A DNA stretch of 64,000 bases from a bacterium 336/3 (GCA_001281695.1 LJIE01000001.1:2308586-2372585), one strand, 5' to 3'. Counted from the first letter of the stretch, positions 49,762-59,558 are shown. The notes: generated from the sequence alone by a model not told the origin. Numbers and translations are program-made.

Positions 49762-50013
49762 ATGAAAAAGTTATTTTTGATGTTCGCTGTAGTTGGTATG
49801 TTTTCTTTAGTTGCTTGTGGCGGTGAGAAAAAAGAAGAAACTAGTACTGACACTACTAAACCTAAAGAAGAAGTAAAAGCTGAAGAAACTAAGCCTGAAG
49901 TGAAAGCTGAAGAAACTAAGCCTGCTGACACAACTAAGAAAGAAGAAGTAAAAACTGACGCTAAAGATGCTAAGAAAGTAGAAGAGCCTAAGAAAGAAGA
50001 AGTTAAGAAATAA
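49762..50013 (+). CDS. Small K/E-rich lipoprotein 3
   Basis: The ATG at 49762 gives 83 residues; the longer frame from 49702 runs through the promoter block and is rejected. Signal peptide and lipobox (GMFSLVAC). The mature chain is almost only K, E, T, A, D, V and P, with a nine-residue unit (VKAEETKPE then VKAEETKPA) in tandem; the DNA shows the matching 27-base repeat at 49873-49926. A terminator follows. No function can be assigned. Confidence 0.75.
   Translation: MKKLFLMFAVVGMFSLVACGGEKKEETSTDTTKPKEEVKAEETKPEVKAEETKPADTTKKEEVKTDAKDAKKVEEPKKEEVKK
49873..49926 (+). repeat. 27-bp tandem repeat inside lipoprotein 3
   Basis: Two near-identical 27-base units (49873-49899 and 49900-49926) encode VKAEETKPE and VKAEETKPA. 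Differences are two or three bases, consistent with a recent slip duplication. Confidence 0.8.
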
Positions 50014-50031
50014 TTTTTCTTACAGTCATAT

Positions 50032-50062
50032 AAAAAAACCTTGCAAATCGCAAGGTTTTTTT
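50032..50062 (+). terminator. Intrinsic terminator
   Basis: Stem AACCTTGC / GCAAGGTT (50037-50044 with 50050-50057, extended by A/T pairs), loop of five bases, T run to 50062. It ends the small-lipoprotein cluster. The same stem occurs at 61762-61791. Confidence 0.85.
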
Positions 50063-50104
50063 ATTTTCAGGCAAATTACTATTTTTATATCAAAAACTTA
50101 TCGT

Positions 50105-52108
50105 ATGCGTATTATCTCTGCTTTTATTCTTATACTTTTTTCTCATAGTCTTTTTGCTCAAGGAAAAATTTTGTTGGTGGGTGGTGGCTCAGAAAAACAA
50201 GGAGGCTGGAGCGATACACCTTATCAGTGGGCAGTAAATCAATCTGTAAATAAAAAAGTAGCCATTGTGAGTTATCAGACCCAAGATGACTGGCTCAAAA
50301 ATTATTTTACAAGCCTTGGAGCAACACAAGCAACCAATTATACCATTTCTACTCGTACAGATGCTGATTTACAAACTATCTACGATAATTTAATGGCTTG
50401 TGATGTGATTTTTTTCAAGGGTGGTGACCAAACACAATATTATACTTTGTACAAAGGCACAAAAGTAGAACAAGCCATTGAAAATAAATTTGATGCTGGT
50501 GGTGTTATTGGAGGCACTTCTGCTGGAATGGCAATACTTTCCAAAGTTTTTTTTAGTGCAGAAAACGGAGCTTTCTACCCAGCCGATGGCTTAGAAAGTA
50601 TCAATTCTCCTTATTTTTCGCTTAAAAACGATTTTGTGGATATTTTTCCTGACTTTATTTTTGATACTCATTTTATTGAAAGAGGTAGAAATACAAGGCT
50701 CATGGCTTTGATGGCAAAATGGTTTCAACAGACAGGTAATCTCATCAAAGGAATAGGCGTAGATGACCAAACAGCCCTTTGCATCAATGCCACCAAACAA
50801 GCCACTTGTTATGGTACTGGAGCAACACATATCTATGATGCAACCAATGGATTTGGCTTTTTTAATAATAAAATAAGTTCTGATGATATAACTGCTAAAA
50901 TCTTAATTCACAATCATCAAATAGATTTAACAAATTTGAATGTTTTACAAGGTGGTTCGGAAAGCTTTAATCCCCTTATCAATCAAGAAGATGGCAATTA
51001 TACAGTATTTTTGAGTGGAGGAGAAGGAATTACAGACAACAATACACTTATCAAAGACTTTGTTCTTGCCTCTAATCCCACAAATGAAATAATTATTGTT
51101 ACAGGCACAGATACCACTATTGCAGCCCAATATAAACAACAAATGAAAGTAGAAGGGGCAAATAAAATTACGATTCTACAAGCCATTACAGCAAATAACC
51201 AAGATGATAAATATACGCTTCGCAATGCTATCAAGCAATCCAAAAAAGTGTTTTTTGTAAATATTGTGAGTTATAGCTTGTTTTCTCAGTTTTTGACAGG
51301 ACAAACAGGACAGCTACTCAACAAACATATCCGAAGAAACCAAATCGTAAATGCATTTGTAGGTGATAACAGTAAATTGGCAGGAAAAATATATGTAAAC
51401 AACAATCGAAGCAGTCAATACAACGCTTATGATGGTAATTTGGCATTTTCTAATGGTCTAAATTTACTCAAAACAACCACCATTCTTCCCAATGCTTTCA
51501 ATCCTGATGATAATAATTTTTATGAAAACAATAGTTGTGCTGTAAGCTATGCAGTAGCTCAGAGCAAACTCAAATTTGGTATGTATATCAATAGAAAAAG
51601 CTGGGTTAAATTCACTCAAAATGCTAATAAAAACATTTGGAGTGCCGGAGGACAGTATGTCTCCACTGTATTGCACAATACAGGTACACAAGGGGCTTTT
51701 ACAACACAAATCGCCAGTAGTTCCAACAAACCAAGAAATATTGCAGGTTTTTCGCAAATGAAATATACTATGCTTAATAACAATATTTTACAAGCTGGTG
51801 TGCCTACTGTTACCAATGACGAAGCGTATCAGTTGGAATCTCCACCTGCCCCCACAAGCATTGACAATATTGTTACTCATAAAGCTCAAGTTTTTCCAAA
51901 TCCAGCCCACGATTTTTTTGAGATTTTATGGGAGAATGAAAGTTTTCAAATCATGATTTATGATGCAATGGGGCTTTTAGTACAAAATGCAGAAACAATA
52001 CATTACATTAAACTAAGTACCAAAAACTTGAAAAAAGGTGTTTATACAATCCATCTAGTAAATAAAAACACTCAGAATATCATAAGACAAAAAATTGTAA
52101 TTTTATAA
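50105..52108 (+). CDS. Secreted cyanophycinase-like S51 peptidase with T9SS sorting domain
   Basis: A 667-residue exported protein. After a signal peptide (ending FAQ) comes a peptidase S51 domain like cyanophycinase: KILLVGGGSE, FFKGGDQTQYY, the nucleophile Ser139 in GGTSAGMAI and His189 in FDTHFIERGR. Residues 295-460 look like a second, degenerate copy of the same fold (VFLSGGEGITD, EIIIVTGTD, KKVFFVNIVSY, FVGDNSKLAG). The C-terminus is a T9SS sorting domain (VFPNPAHDFFEILW, ending RQKIVIL). Cyanophycinases cut beta-Asp-Arg dipeptides from cyanophycin; an extracellular form could feed on released polymer or on other isoaspartyl peptides. Confidence 0.87.
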   Translation: MRIISAFILILFSHSLFAQGKILLVGGGSEKQGGWSDTPYQWAVNQSVNKKVAIVSYQTQDDWLKNYFTSLGATQATNYTISTRTDADLQTIYDNLMACDVIFFKGGDQTQYYTLYKGTKVEQAIENKFDAGGVIGGTSAGMAILSKVFFSAENGAFYPADGLESINSPYFSLKNDFVDIFPDFIFDTHFIERGRNTRLMALMAKWFQQTGNLIKGIGVDDQTALCINATKQATCYGTGATHIYDATNGFGFFNNKISSDDITAKILIHNHQIDLTNLNVLQGGSESFNPLINQEDGNYTVFLSGGEGITDNNTLIKDFVLASNPTNEIIIVTGTDTTIAAQYKQQMKVEGANKITILQAITANNQDDKYTLRNAIKQSKKVFFVNIVSYSLFSQFLTGQTGQLLNKHIRRNQIVNAFVGDNSKLAGKIYVNNNRSSQYNAYDGNLAFSNGLNLLKTTTILPNAFNPDDNNFYENNSCAVSYAVAQSKLKFGMYINRKSWVKFTQNANKNIWSAGGQYVSTVLHNTGTQGAFTTQIASSSNKPRNIAGFSQMKYTMLNNNILQAGVPTVTNDEAYQLESPPAPTSIDNIVTHKAQVFPNPAHDFFEILWENESFQIMIYDAMGLLVQNAETIHYIKLSTKNLKKGVYTIHLVNKNTQNIIRQKIVIL

Positions 52109-52344
52109 ATAATCAAGATTACCTTTTCTTGAAAAAGTGAATATTCTATATTAAGTTTAAATTATAAACTTCTAGAAAAATTATTAATCAAAGAAAAATA
52201 GTCAAGGTAATTAATTATATTTGTGTTATATCCTATTTTACATTATAAGCAATTTTTTAGGTTTTAATAAAAAATCTCAACTTTACTCAAGTTTCAATTA
52301 TTCATCTGTCAATCTTTTGCAGGACAGTCAGTTTCTAATAAAAG

Positions 52345-53979
52345 ATGAAATATTTATTAACTCTTTTAGTATTTAGTTTTTTTGTGTTTGCTCAAGCCCA
52401 AAATCTTAGAGTACTGGACAGTTTGAAGCAGACCTATCAAACAGCCACTCAAGATTCTACTAAAATTTCAACTTTAATCGTAATAGCAAATGAATATGCT
52501 AAGAATAATCCAGATACAAGCATTATCCTTATCAAACGTGCTTTAGAGTGGAGCAAAAAAATAGATTTTTCAAATGGGATTAATCAAAGTACTCATGCAC
52601 TTTGGCTGAGGTATTTCTATACAAGTAAGTATATTTTAGCCTTAGAACATCTACAAACATCTCTACAGATGTTTGAAAGAAAGCAAGATAAAAAAAACAT
52701 AGGGGTAATACTTACTAATATAGGTTTGATTTACAACAAACAAGGCGATTATCGAAATGCTTTGGATTATTTTCAAAAAAGTATCCAAATACAAGAACAA
52801 ATACAAGATAAAGGTGGTCTTGCACAAAATTTCAATAACATGGGGGTGTTGTATGATAATCAGAAAAACTCTCCTTTAGCTCTGAAATATTATCAAAAAG
52901 CCCTAAAAATTTTTGAAGAAATAAGTAATAAGAAAGGTGTAGCAAACACCTCAGGTAACATAGGACTTATACATGAGAGTCAAGGTAATTATTCGTTAGC
53001 TTTAGAACATTACAATAAAAGTTTGCAAATGCAAGAAGAGATGCAAGATAAAGTAAATATTGCTATAAGTTTGGATAATATAGGAATAGTGTATCAGAAG
53101 CAAAATAAGGATGCTTTAGCCTTGCAATACTATGAAAAAGCTAGCAAAATACAAGAAGAAACAGGAGATAAATGGGGACTTACCTATTCTTGGAATGGAA
53201 TAGCACAAGTGTATCAAAAACAAAAAAAATATGATAAAAGTATAGAATATGGACAAAAAGGCTTAGAAATAGCGAAAGAAATAAAAGCTTTGGCTGAGGT
53301 GAAACTTCTAAGTGAAACATTGTATCATACTTACAAATTATATGGAAATAACACGAAAGCCCTTGAATATCATGAAATTTTTAAGCAAATAAATGACAGC
53401 CTTTTTACTATTGAAAAAGTAAAAGCTATAGCTGATTTGGAGAATAGAACGGAAATAGCGAAAAAAGACAGAGAAATGATACTACTTACCAAGGAAAATG
53501 AGAAAAAATTAGCTGAAAAATCATTTTATAATTATACTATATCAGGTGTATTGTTCACGATGTTTGTAATTGTTTTCTTTATTTGGCGAAATAATAAAGT
53601 TCAAAAAATACTAAACCAACAATTATCTTATCAAAAACAGCAAACAGAAATCAAAAATGAGGCTCTGCAAGCAAGTGAAGAAGAACTACGACAAAATGAA
53701 GAAGAGCTACGTACATTGAACAACCATTTAGAAGTATTGGTAGAGGAGAGGACGAGAAAACTTCTTCAAACGAATCAAAAATTAAATGAATACGCATTTT
53801 TCAATGCTCATAAACTTCGTGCACCCATTGCTACTATTTTGGGTTTATATGAAATACTAGGGCTAGATAATACTACAGAAGATAGAGAGTTCATTTTTTC
53901 AAAAATTAAAGAAACTATCATACATTTAGATCAAGTAGTAAGACAAAGCCAAAATCTGTTAAATGAATTGGAAGATTAG
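52345..53979 (+). CDS. TPR-repeat membrane protein with DHp-like domain but no ATPase domain
   Basis: A 544-residue protein: signal peptide (MKYLLTLLVFSFFVFAQAQ), about seven TPR repeats facing the periplasm (for example IGLIYNKQGDYRNALDYFQK and IGLIHESQGNYSLALEHYNK), one membrane helix at about 396-416 (SGVLFTMFVIVFFIW), a coiled coil (EELRQNEEELRTLNNHLEVL) and an H-box-like segment (FFNAHKLRAPIATILGL) with His489. Only 55 residues follow and no ATP-binding boxes exist. The C-terminal module closely resembles that at 29780-30670. It probably passes a TPR-sensed signal to a partner through this four-helix module; the partner is unknown. Confidence 0.82.
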   Translation: MKYLLTLLVFSFFVFAQAQNLRVLDSLKQTYQTATQDSTKISTLIVIANEYAKNNPDTSIILIKRALEWSKKIDFSNGINQSTHALWLRYFYTSKYILALEHLQTSLQMFERKQDKKNIGVILTNIGLIYNKQGDYRNALDYFQKSIQIQEQIQDKGGLAQNFNNMGVLYDNQKNSPLALKYYQKALKIFEEISNKKGVANTSGNIGLIHESQGNYSLALEHYNKSLQMQEEMQDKVNIAISLDNIGIVYQKQNKDALALQYYEKASKIQEETGDKWGLTYSWNGIAQVYQKQKKYDKSIEYGQKGLEIAKEIKALAEVKLLSETLYHTYKLYGNNTKALEYHEIFKQINDSLFTIEKVKAIADLENRTEIAKKDREMILLTKENEKKLAEKSFYNYTISGVLFTMFVIVFFIWRNNKVQKILNQQLSYQKQQTEIKNEALQASEEELRQNEEELRTLNNHLEVLVEERTRKLLQTNQKLNEYAFFNAHKLRAPIATILGLYEILGLDNTTEDREFIFSKIKETIIHLDQVVRQSQNLLNELED

Positions 53980-54080
53980 CACTTCTTCATTAGTTTAAAA
54001 TATATTCGTAAAGAATCATTACACATTCATAAAACATTATGATATTTTCATAAAAAACTAAAAATATTTCTATCAAAAAT

Positions 54081-54134
54081 ATGGGATTTGGGCTAAAATT
54101 TGTGGATATTGTTACAAATCCCATCAAAAATATG
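54081..54134 (+). promoter_or_regulatory. Leader hairpin and repeated start region of the alpha-2-macroglobulin gene
   Basis: ATGGGATTTG (54081-54090) and CAAATCCCAT (54115-54124) are perfect 10-base complements. In addition ATCAAAAATATG occurs at 54072-54083 and 54123-54134; the second copy contains the real start codon. A hairpin just before the start could control translation. Confidence 0.5.
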
Positions 54135-57100
54135 AAACCCTATAACTTCTTGTCCTGTGTGCTTGTGGCTTGCGGGCTTAGTGCTTGCAATAGCAATCAG
54201 GTAAAAATTACAAACAAAAATTTTGACGCTGAAATTAATCAGCAACAGAACTTAATCTTTACCATGAGTAAGGAATTAGCCCACGATAGTTTGCTCAATA
54301 AGTGGGATACAACTGAATACATCAAATTTACGCCTGCTGTACGAGGGAAATTTAAGTGGGTTGCTAAAAATGAAATACTTTTCTCACCAGAAGTCTCTTT
54401 TAAAGCAAGTACATCCTACAAAGCCGAACTGCAAGAGGGCATAGTCAAGAAGACCAATACCAAACTAAGTGTAGCCAAGGACAAAATAGATTTTCATACA
54501 CCTTTACTCACACTTTCATCATCATCTCCATTTTGGACACTTAGCAATGCAGGAAAAGCTGAAATACACTTAAATCTTAATTTCAATTATAAAATCACAC
54601 CCCAAGACCTTAAAAAGCTGATTGCTGTGAGTGTTGATGGGAAAAATATTCCTTTGCGTTTGGTTTCCAACAGCCCTGATAGAAATATTGAAATTGCTCT
54701 TGAAAATGCAGACTTGAGCAATCAAAAAGCTACTATTACCATTGAAAAAGGGCTTACTTGTGGTGAAAGCGATTTCAAAACGCCTGAAAGTATCAAAAAT
54801 ACATTTACTCTTCCAGATAGAAAGAATTTAGAAGTTCTAGAAACAAGAGCTGAGTATGATGGTTTAGACCCTTATATTTTGGTAACTACCAACCAAGCCA
54901 TCAGTCTTGACGAAATTGAAAAACAAGTGAGTATTGACCCCAAACCTGATGAAAAAGTTAATTTTGAGGTAAATAACAGAGGTTTTGTAATAAAAGGAAG
55001 TTTTGCAAGTGGGCAAACCTATAATCTTAAAATACCAAAGGCTCTACAAGGTTTGGCAGGAGGTGTACTGAATAGCGAATACACACAAGAAATAGCTTTT
55101 GGTAAACTACAGCCTCAAATTGCTTTTACAGAGAAAAAAGCTATGTATTTGACTTCTAAAGGACATAAAAATATTGGTGTCAAAATTACAAACATCCCTA
55201 AAATTAAAGTTCAAATCTATAAAATCTATGAAAACAATATTCAAGGTTTTTTAAAGAATTTTAGCTATAATCTTGAAAGCGAAAGTGTTTATAGTTATGA
55301 TAATGGTGGTTATGAAGATTATGGAACACCCATTTCATCACAAGAATACGAAACTGAAAGACTGCCAGTGACCAAAAATGGCATTCATCTGCTCAACATC
55401 AGTACTCAAAAATTACAGGATTTTAAAGGGGCGTATGCCATTACAGTAGGTTCTACAGAAGATTTGTATCAAAAAGCTTTCAAACTGGTGGCTATTTCGG
55501 ATGTAGGCTTGATAGCTAAAGAGAATACAGAAGAAATAACTGTTTTTGCAAATTCTATTCTGGATACACGTCCGCTCAAAGATGTTAATATCAATATTTT
55601 GAGTAGCAACAATCAAATTTTGGCAACTGAAAAAACCAATGACGAAGGTGTTGTGAAAATTGCAGATTTAAAGAAAAAGTACCCTGATTTTAAAATAAAA
55701 ATGATTACTGCCTCCACAGCAGACGATTTTACATTTTTGGATTTTGAAAGAAATAAAGTAGAAAACTCTCGTTTTGAATTGGGTGGTTTGCGTCGCAATG
55801 AAGCTACTTATCAGGCTTTTGTGCATTTGGAAAGAGATTTATACAGACCCAATGAACAAGTACATTTTTCGGTGGTAGTACGCAACGAGCAGTGGAAAAC
55901 AGAGCCTAAAATGCCTCTGAAAGCGAAATTCATTTTGCCCAATGGAAAAGAATTTATGACCTTAAAAGGCACATTAAGCGAGCAAGGCTCTTGGGAAAGT
56001 AATTTACAACTGCCAGAATCGGCACTGACAGGTAGTTATACGATGGAAATTTATACACTAAATGATATTTTGCTCAATACCAGCTATATCAGTGTAGAAG
56101 AGTTTATGCCTGACAGAATCAAAATCAAACAAAATACAGAAAAAACAAGCTATACAGCAGGCGAAAAAATAGTTTTAAATGGTGAAGCTCTTAATTTGTA
56201 TGGAACACCTGCCACAAACAGAAATTATCAAATTAGGCTTTCTGTAAACCGAAAATACTTTGCACCCAAAGGTTTTGAGAAATTTAACTTCCAAATGGTT
56301 GGAAAAATAGAATCAGGTTCTATTGCTGAATCAAGGGAAGGTGTTACAGATAAAGATGGAAAATTTTCTCAAGAATTTGAGGTAACAGACAATTATCGTA
56401 ATCAAGGGATTTTTGAAGGAACTTTATACACCACTGTTTTTGACGAAACAGGCAGACCTGTCTATAAAAATAACAGAGTGGAAATTCCTACTCAATCTGT
56501 GATGCTTGGTGTAGAAAGAATATCTGAATATGTGGACACAGACCAAAATATCAGTGTTGGTTTGGTAGCTTTAGACAAAGATGGTAAAAATGCAGATACA
56601 AGGGCTGTTTTGCAACTCGTACAACACGAATGGCAAAATGTGGCAGAAAGAGATTATGAAGGAAGTATCCGATATGTTTCCAACAAGAAGGAAAAAATTG
56701 TTTCAGAACAAACACTTAGAATTTCAGGAAAAACAGCTTATAGTTTCAGAGTAGCTCGTTCAGGAGAGTACGAATTGCGTATCAGAAATGCAGATGCTGA
56801 AAATTATGTAAGCCAGTCGTTTTTTGCGTATGGCTATGGCATGACAGATTACTCTTCTTTTGAAGTGAATAAAGATGGACAAGTGGATATTAGCTCTGAT
56901 AAGGATAAATATGAAGTAGGTGAGAATGCTAAATTACTTTTCAAAACTCCTTTTGAGGGCAAAATTCTGGTAAGCGTGGAAAGAAACAAAGTTTTAGAAC
57001 ATTTCTATTTGAATACAGATAAAAAATCAGCTTCTCTGAGCCTGAAAATCAAAGAAGAGCATTTGCCTAATATGTATATTTCAGCAACGCTGATTAAACC

Positions 57101-59558
57101 ACTTACCAATTCGGCAATTCCTCTTACAGTGGCTCATGGGTATTTGCCACTTACTGTAGAAGCTAAAAAACATAAAATGGATGTAAAAATTGAGGCAGTA
57201 GCCAGTTCTTACTCCAATACCAAACAAACTATCAAAATAAAAACCAGCGAAAGCAATGCCGAAGTAGTGGTAGCTGTAGTAGATGAAGGTATTTTGCAAA
57301 TTAAAGATTTTAAAAATCCGAATCCTTACGATTTCTTTTTCCAAAAAAGAGCTTTGGAGGTAAATGCTTACGATTTGTACCCTCGTTTGTTTCCTGAACT
57401 TTCTGCTGGTAAAAGTAGCGTGGGTGGGGATGGTGCAAATTTTTCAGCATTAGAGAAAAAAGATGCTACCAACCCTATGGGTAATAAGCGTGTAAAATTG
57501 GTGAGTTTTTGGAGTGGTGTTCTCAAAACGAACTCTTCTGGAGAAGCTAATTATACCATTGACATTCCACAGTTTTCGGGAAGTTTGCGTGTAATGGCAG
57601 TAGCTCACAAAGGAAGCTCTTTTGGTGGCAATGCAACCAACATGAAAGTAGCTGATCCAGTGGTGATTAGTTCTGCAATACCTCGTTTTTTAAGCCCTCA
57701 AGATGAAGTCTTGATTCCTGTTACACTTTCCAATACCACAGCTACAGCCATGCAAGGTAATGCTCAAATCACTGTTGGAAAAGGCTTGAATGTACTGACT
57801 ACCAATCAAGAGAGTGTAAATTTAGGTGCAAACAGCGAAAAGCAGGTATTCTTTAAAATCAGAACAGGCGATTTTGTAGGTAATACGCAAATTATGGTAA
57901 GCTTCAGTGCTCAAAACAAGAAATTTGAAGAAAAAACAGATATAGGCATACGTCCAGCTACACCTATACAAAAGAAAACAGGCTTTGGAAGCTTGCAAGC
58001 AGGTAGTAATCAGAATATTTCGTTACAAAGCCCGTTTTTGTTAGGTACAGACAAAGCCAGTTTAATAGTTTCTAATTCAACAATGGCTCAGTTTTCTGAT
58101 AATTTGGATTATCTGTTGCAATATCCTTATGGTTGTGTAGAGCAGACGATTTCAACGGCTTTCCCGCAACTTTATGCCAGTGAACTTTCTAAACAGCTAA
58201 AATCTAAAAATGCAGATTATAAAGGTGTTATATCTGATAATCAAGGGCGTTATAACGTACAACAAGCTATCAGTAAACTCCAAACAATGCAAACTCATAA
58301 TGGATCTCTGAGTTATTGGCAAGGCTCTGACTACGAAAGCTGGTGGGGTAGTGTGTATGGTGTACATTTCTTATATGAAGCCAAAAAAGCTGGTTATAGC
58401 GTAAATGAACAGTTTTTGGAGAGAATAGCTCAATATTTAGAGAAAAAAGTGAAAGAAAAAGCAACAGAACGTTATTACTATTATGATGAGAGTAACAAAC
58501 GTTTCTCAAGAACCATTATCTCTAAAGAAGTACCTTATACACTCTATGTTCTTGGTTTGATGCGTAGAGGAGATATTGCCACCATGAATTACTGTAAAGC
58601 AAATAGTTCTATGCTAGCAATAGATGGAAAATACTTGCTTGCAGCTACTTATCTGATGATGGGAGATAAAAATAGTTATAATGCTTTGTTACCTAAGAGT
58701 TTCACAGGTGAACGCTCTGAAAATGCTTTGAGTGGTAGTTTCTACTCTTACATACGTGATGAGGCTATTTCCCTGAATGCTCTTTTGGAAACAGATAGTC
58801 GTAATGTTCAGATACCCATGATGGCAAAACATTTATCAGAACAGATGAGGGCTCAAAAAGACCTCAACACACAGGAAAATGCTTTTGCTTTGCTTGCAAT
58901 GGGCAAATTGGCTCGTCAGGCAAACCAATCTGAAATGAAGGCTTCTATTAAGACACAAGGCAAAGAAATTGCTAAATATGAAAACAATGATTTGGCACTT
59001 ACCAAGAATATTTTGGGCAATATCATCAATATCAGTAGTTCTGGTAAAGGAACATTGTATTATTTCTGGGAAATACAAGGAATGCCTCAAAATCCCAATA
59101 TCAAAGAAGAAGATAGTTATTTGAAAGTCAGACGTACTTTCTATAATCAGGCAGGGCAGGAGCTTAAAAATGGTGAATTTACCCAAAATGATTTGGTAGT
59201 AGTAAAAGTAAGTATTCAGACAACAGATGGTAGCAGTGTTCCCAATGTGGCAATTACAGATTTATTGCCTGCGGGTTTGGAAATTGAAAATACAAGACTT
59301 GTACAAACAGCTTCACTTCCTTGGATAAAAGAAGCCTCTATACCAGACTATGTGGATATTAAAGACGACAAAATCCATATTTTCTGTGAGGCAAGTGGTA
59401 CAACCAAGAATTTCTATTATATGACAAGAGCCGTTTCAATTGGTAATTTTCAAATGGGAGCCCTTTCCGCCGAAGCCATGTATGCCTCTGAATATCATTC
59501 ATATTATGGAGCCAGGAAGGTAATTGTAAGCCAGAAAGTAAGAAAAGAGAATATGTAA
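54132..59558 (+). CDS. Bacterial alpha-2-macroglobulin with thioester motif
   Basis: With the ATG at 54132 it has 1808 residues and a lipoprotein signal (VACGLSAC, Cys19); a longer frame from 54081 would hide the signal. It is a chain of macroglobulin-like beta domains (ATYQAFVHLERDLYRPNEQV, a typical MG block) with the bait-like middle region, then the thioester motif CVEQ with Cys1335 in PYGCVEQTIS and the helical toroid domain after it (QQAISKLQTMQTHNGSLSYW). Such proteins trap attacking proteases in the envelope. They are often next to a penicillin-binding protein 1C gene (pbpC); none is here. It is a single-gene transcript ending in a long hairpin. Confidence 0.93.
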   Translation: MKPYNFLSCVLVACGLSACNSNQVKITNKNFDAEINQQQNLIFTMSKELAHDSLLNKWDTTEYIKFTPAVRGKFKWVAKNEILFSPEVSFKASTSYKAELQEGIVKKTNTKLSVAKDKIDFHTPLLTLSSSSPFWTLSNAGKAEIHLNLNFNYKITPQDLKKLIAVSVDGKNIPLRLVSNSPDRNIEIALENADLSNQKATITIEKGLTCGESDFKTPESIKNTFTLPDRKNLEVLETRAEYDGLDPYILVTTNQAISLDEIEKQVSIDPKPDEKVNFEVNNRGFVIKGSFASGQTYNLKIPKALQGLAGGVLNSEYTQEIAFGKLQPQIAFTEKKAMYLTSKGHKNIGVKITNIPKIKVQIYKIYENNIQGFLKNFSYNLESESVYSYDNGGYEDYGTPISSQEYETERLPVTKNGIHLLNISTQKLQDFKGAYAITVGSTEDLYQKAFKLVAISDVGLIAKENTEEITVFANSILDTRPLKDVNINILSSNNQILATEKTNDEGVVKIADLKKKYPDFKIKMITASTADDFTFLDFERNKVENSRFELGGLRRNEATYQAFVHLERDLYRPNEQVHFSVVVRNEQWKTEPKMPLKAKFILPNGKEFMTLKGTLSEQGSWESNLQLPESALTGSYTMEIYTLNDILLNTSYISVEEFMPDRIKIKQNTEKTSYTAGEKIVLNGEALNLYGTPATNRNYQIRLSVNRKYFAPKGFEKFNFQMVGKIESGSIAESREGVTDKDGKFSQEFEVTDNYRNQGIFEGTLYTTVFDETGRPVYKNNRVEIPTQSVMLGVERISEYVDTDQNISVGLVALDKDGKNADTRAVLQLVQHEWQNVAERDYEGSIRYVSNKKEKIVSEQTLRISGKTAYSFRVARSGEYELRIRNADAENYVSQSFFAYGYGMTDYSSFEVNKDGQVDISSDKDKYEVGENAKLLFKTPFEGKILVSVERNKVLEHFYLNTDKKSASLSLKIKEEHLPNMYISATLIKPLTNSAIPLTVAHGYLPLTVEAKKHKMDVKIEAVASSYSNTKQTIKIKTSESNAEVVVAVVDEGILQIKDFKNPNPYDFFFQKRALEVNAYDLYPRLFPELSAGKSSVGGDGANFSALEKKDATNPMGNKRVKLVSFWSGVLKTNSSGEANYTIDIPQFSGSLRVMAVAHKGSSFGGNATNMKVADPVVISSAIPRFLSPQDEVLIPVTLSNTTATAMQGNAQITVGKGLNVLTTNQESVNLGANSEKQVFFKIRTGDFVGNTQIMVSFSAQNKKFEEKTDIGIRPATPIQKKTGFGSLQAGSNQNISLQSPFLLGTDKASLIVSNSTMAQFSDNLDYLLQYPYGCVEQTISTAFPQLYASELSKQLKSKNADYKGVISDNQGRYNVQQAISKLQTMQTHNGSLSYWQGSDYESWWGSVYGVHFLYEAKKAGYSVNEQFLERIAQYLEKKVKEKATERYYYYDESNKRFSRTIISKEVPYTLYVLGLMRRGDIATMNYCKANSSMLAIDGKYLLAATYLMMGDKNSYNALLPKSFTGERSENALSGSFYSYIRDEAISLNALLETDSRNVQIPMMAKHLSEQMRAQKDLNTQENAFALLAMGKLARQANQSEMKASIKTQGKEIAKYENNDLALTKNILGNIINISSSGKGTLYYFWEIQGMPQNPNIKEEDSYLKVRRTFYNQAGQELKNGEFTQNDLVVVKVSIQTTDGSSVPNVAITDLLPAGLEIENTRLVQTASLPWIKEASIPDYVDIKDDKIHIFCEASGTTKNFYYMTRAVSIGNFQMGALSAEAMYASEYHSYYGARKVIVSQKVRKENM

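Noticed and set aside
52109-52344. Possible third copy of the promoter block and a TATATTTG element at 52216-52223
   Set aside because: TTACCTTTT with TTGAAAAA at about 52120-52137 is only partly similar and lacks TATAAAA; the TATATTTG has no TTG at the right distance, so neither is listed as a feature.
52216-53979. Frameshift explanation for the missing kinase ATPase domain at 52345-53979
   Set aside because: The 150 bases after the stop are noncoding in all frames and lead into the alpha-2-macroglobulin leader; no N, G1 or G2 box is found.
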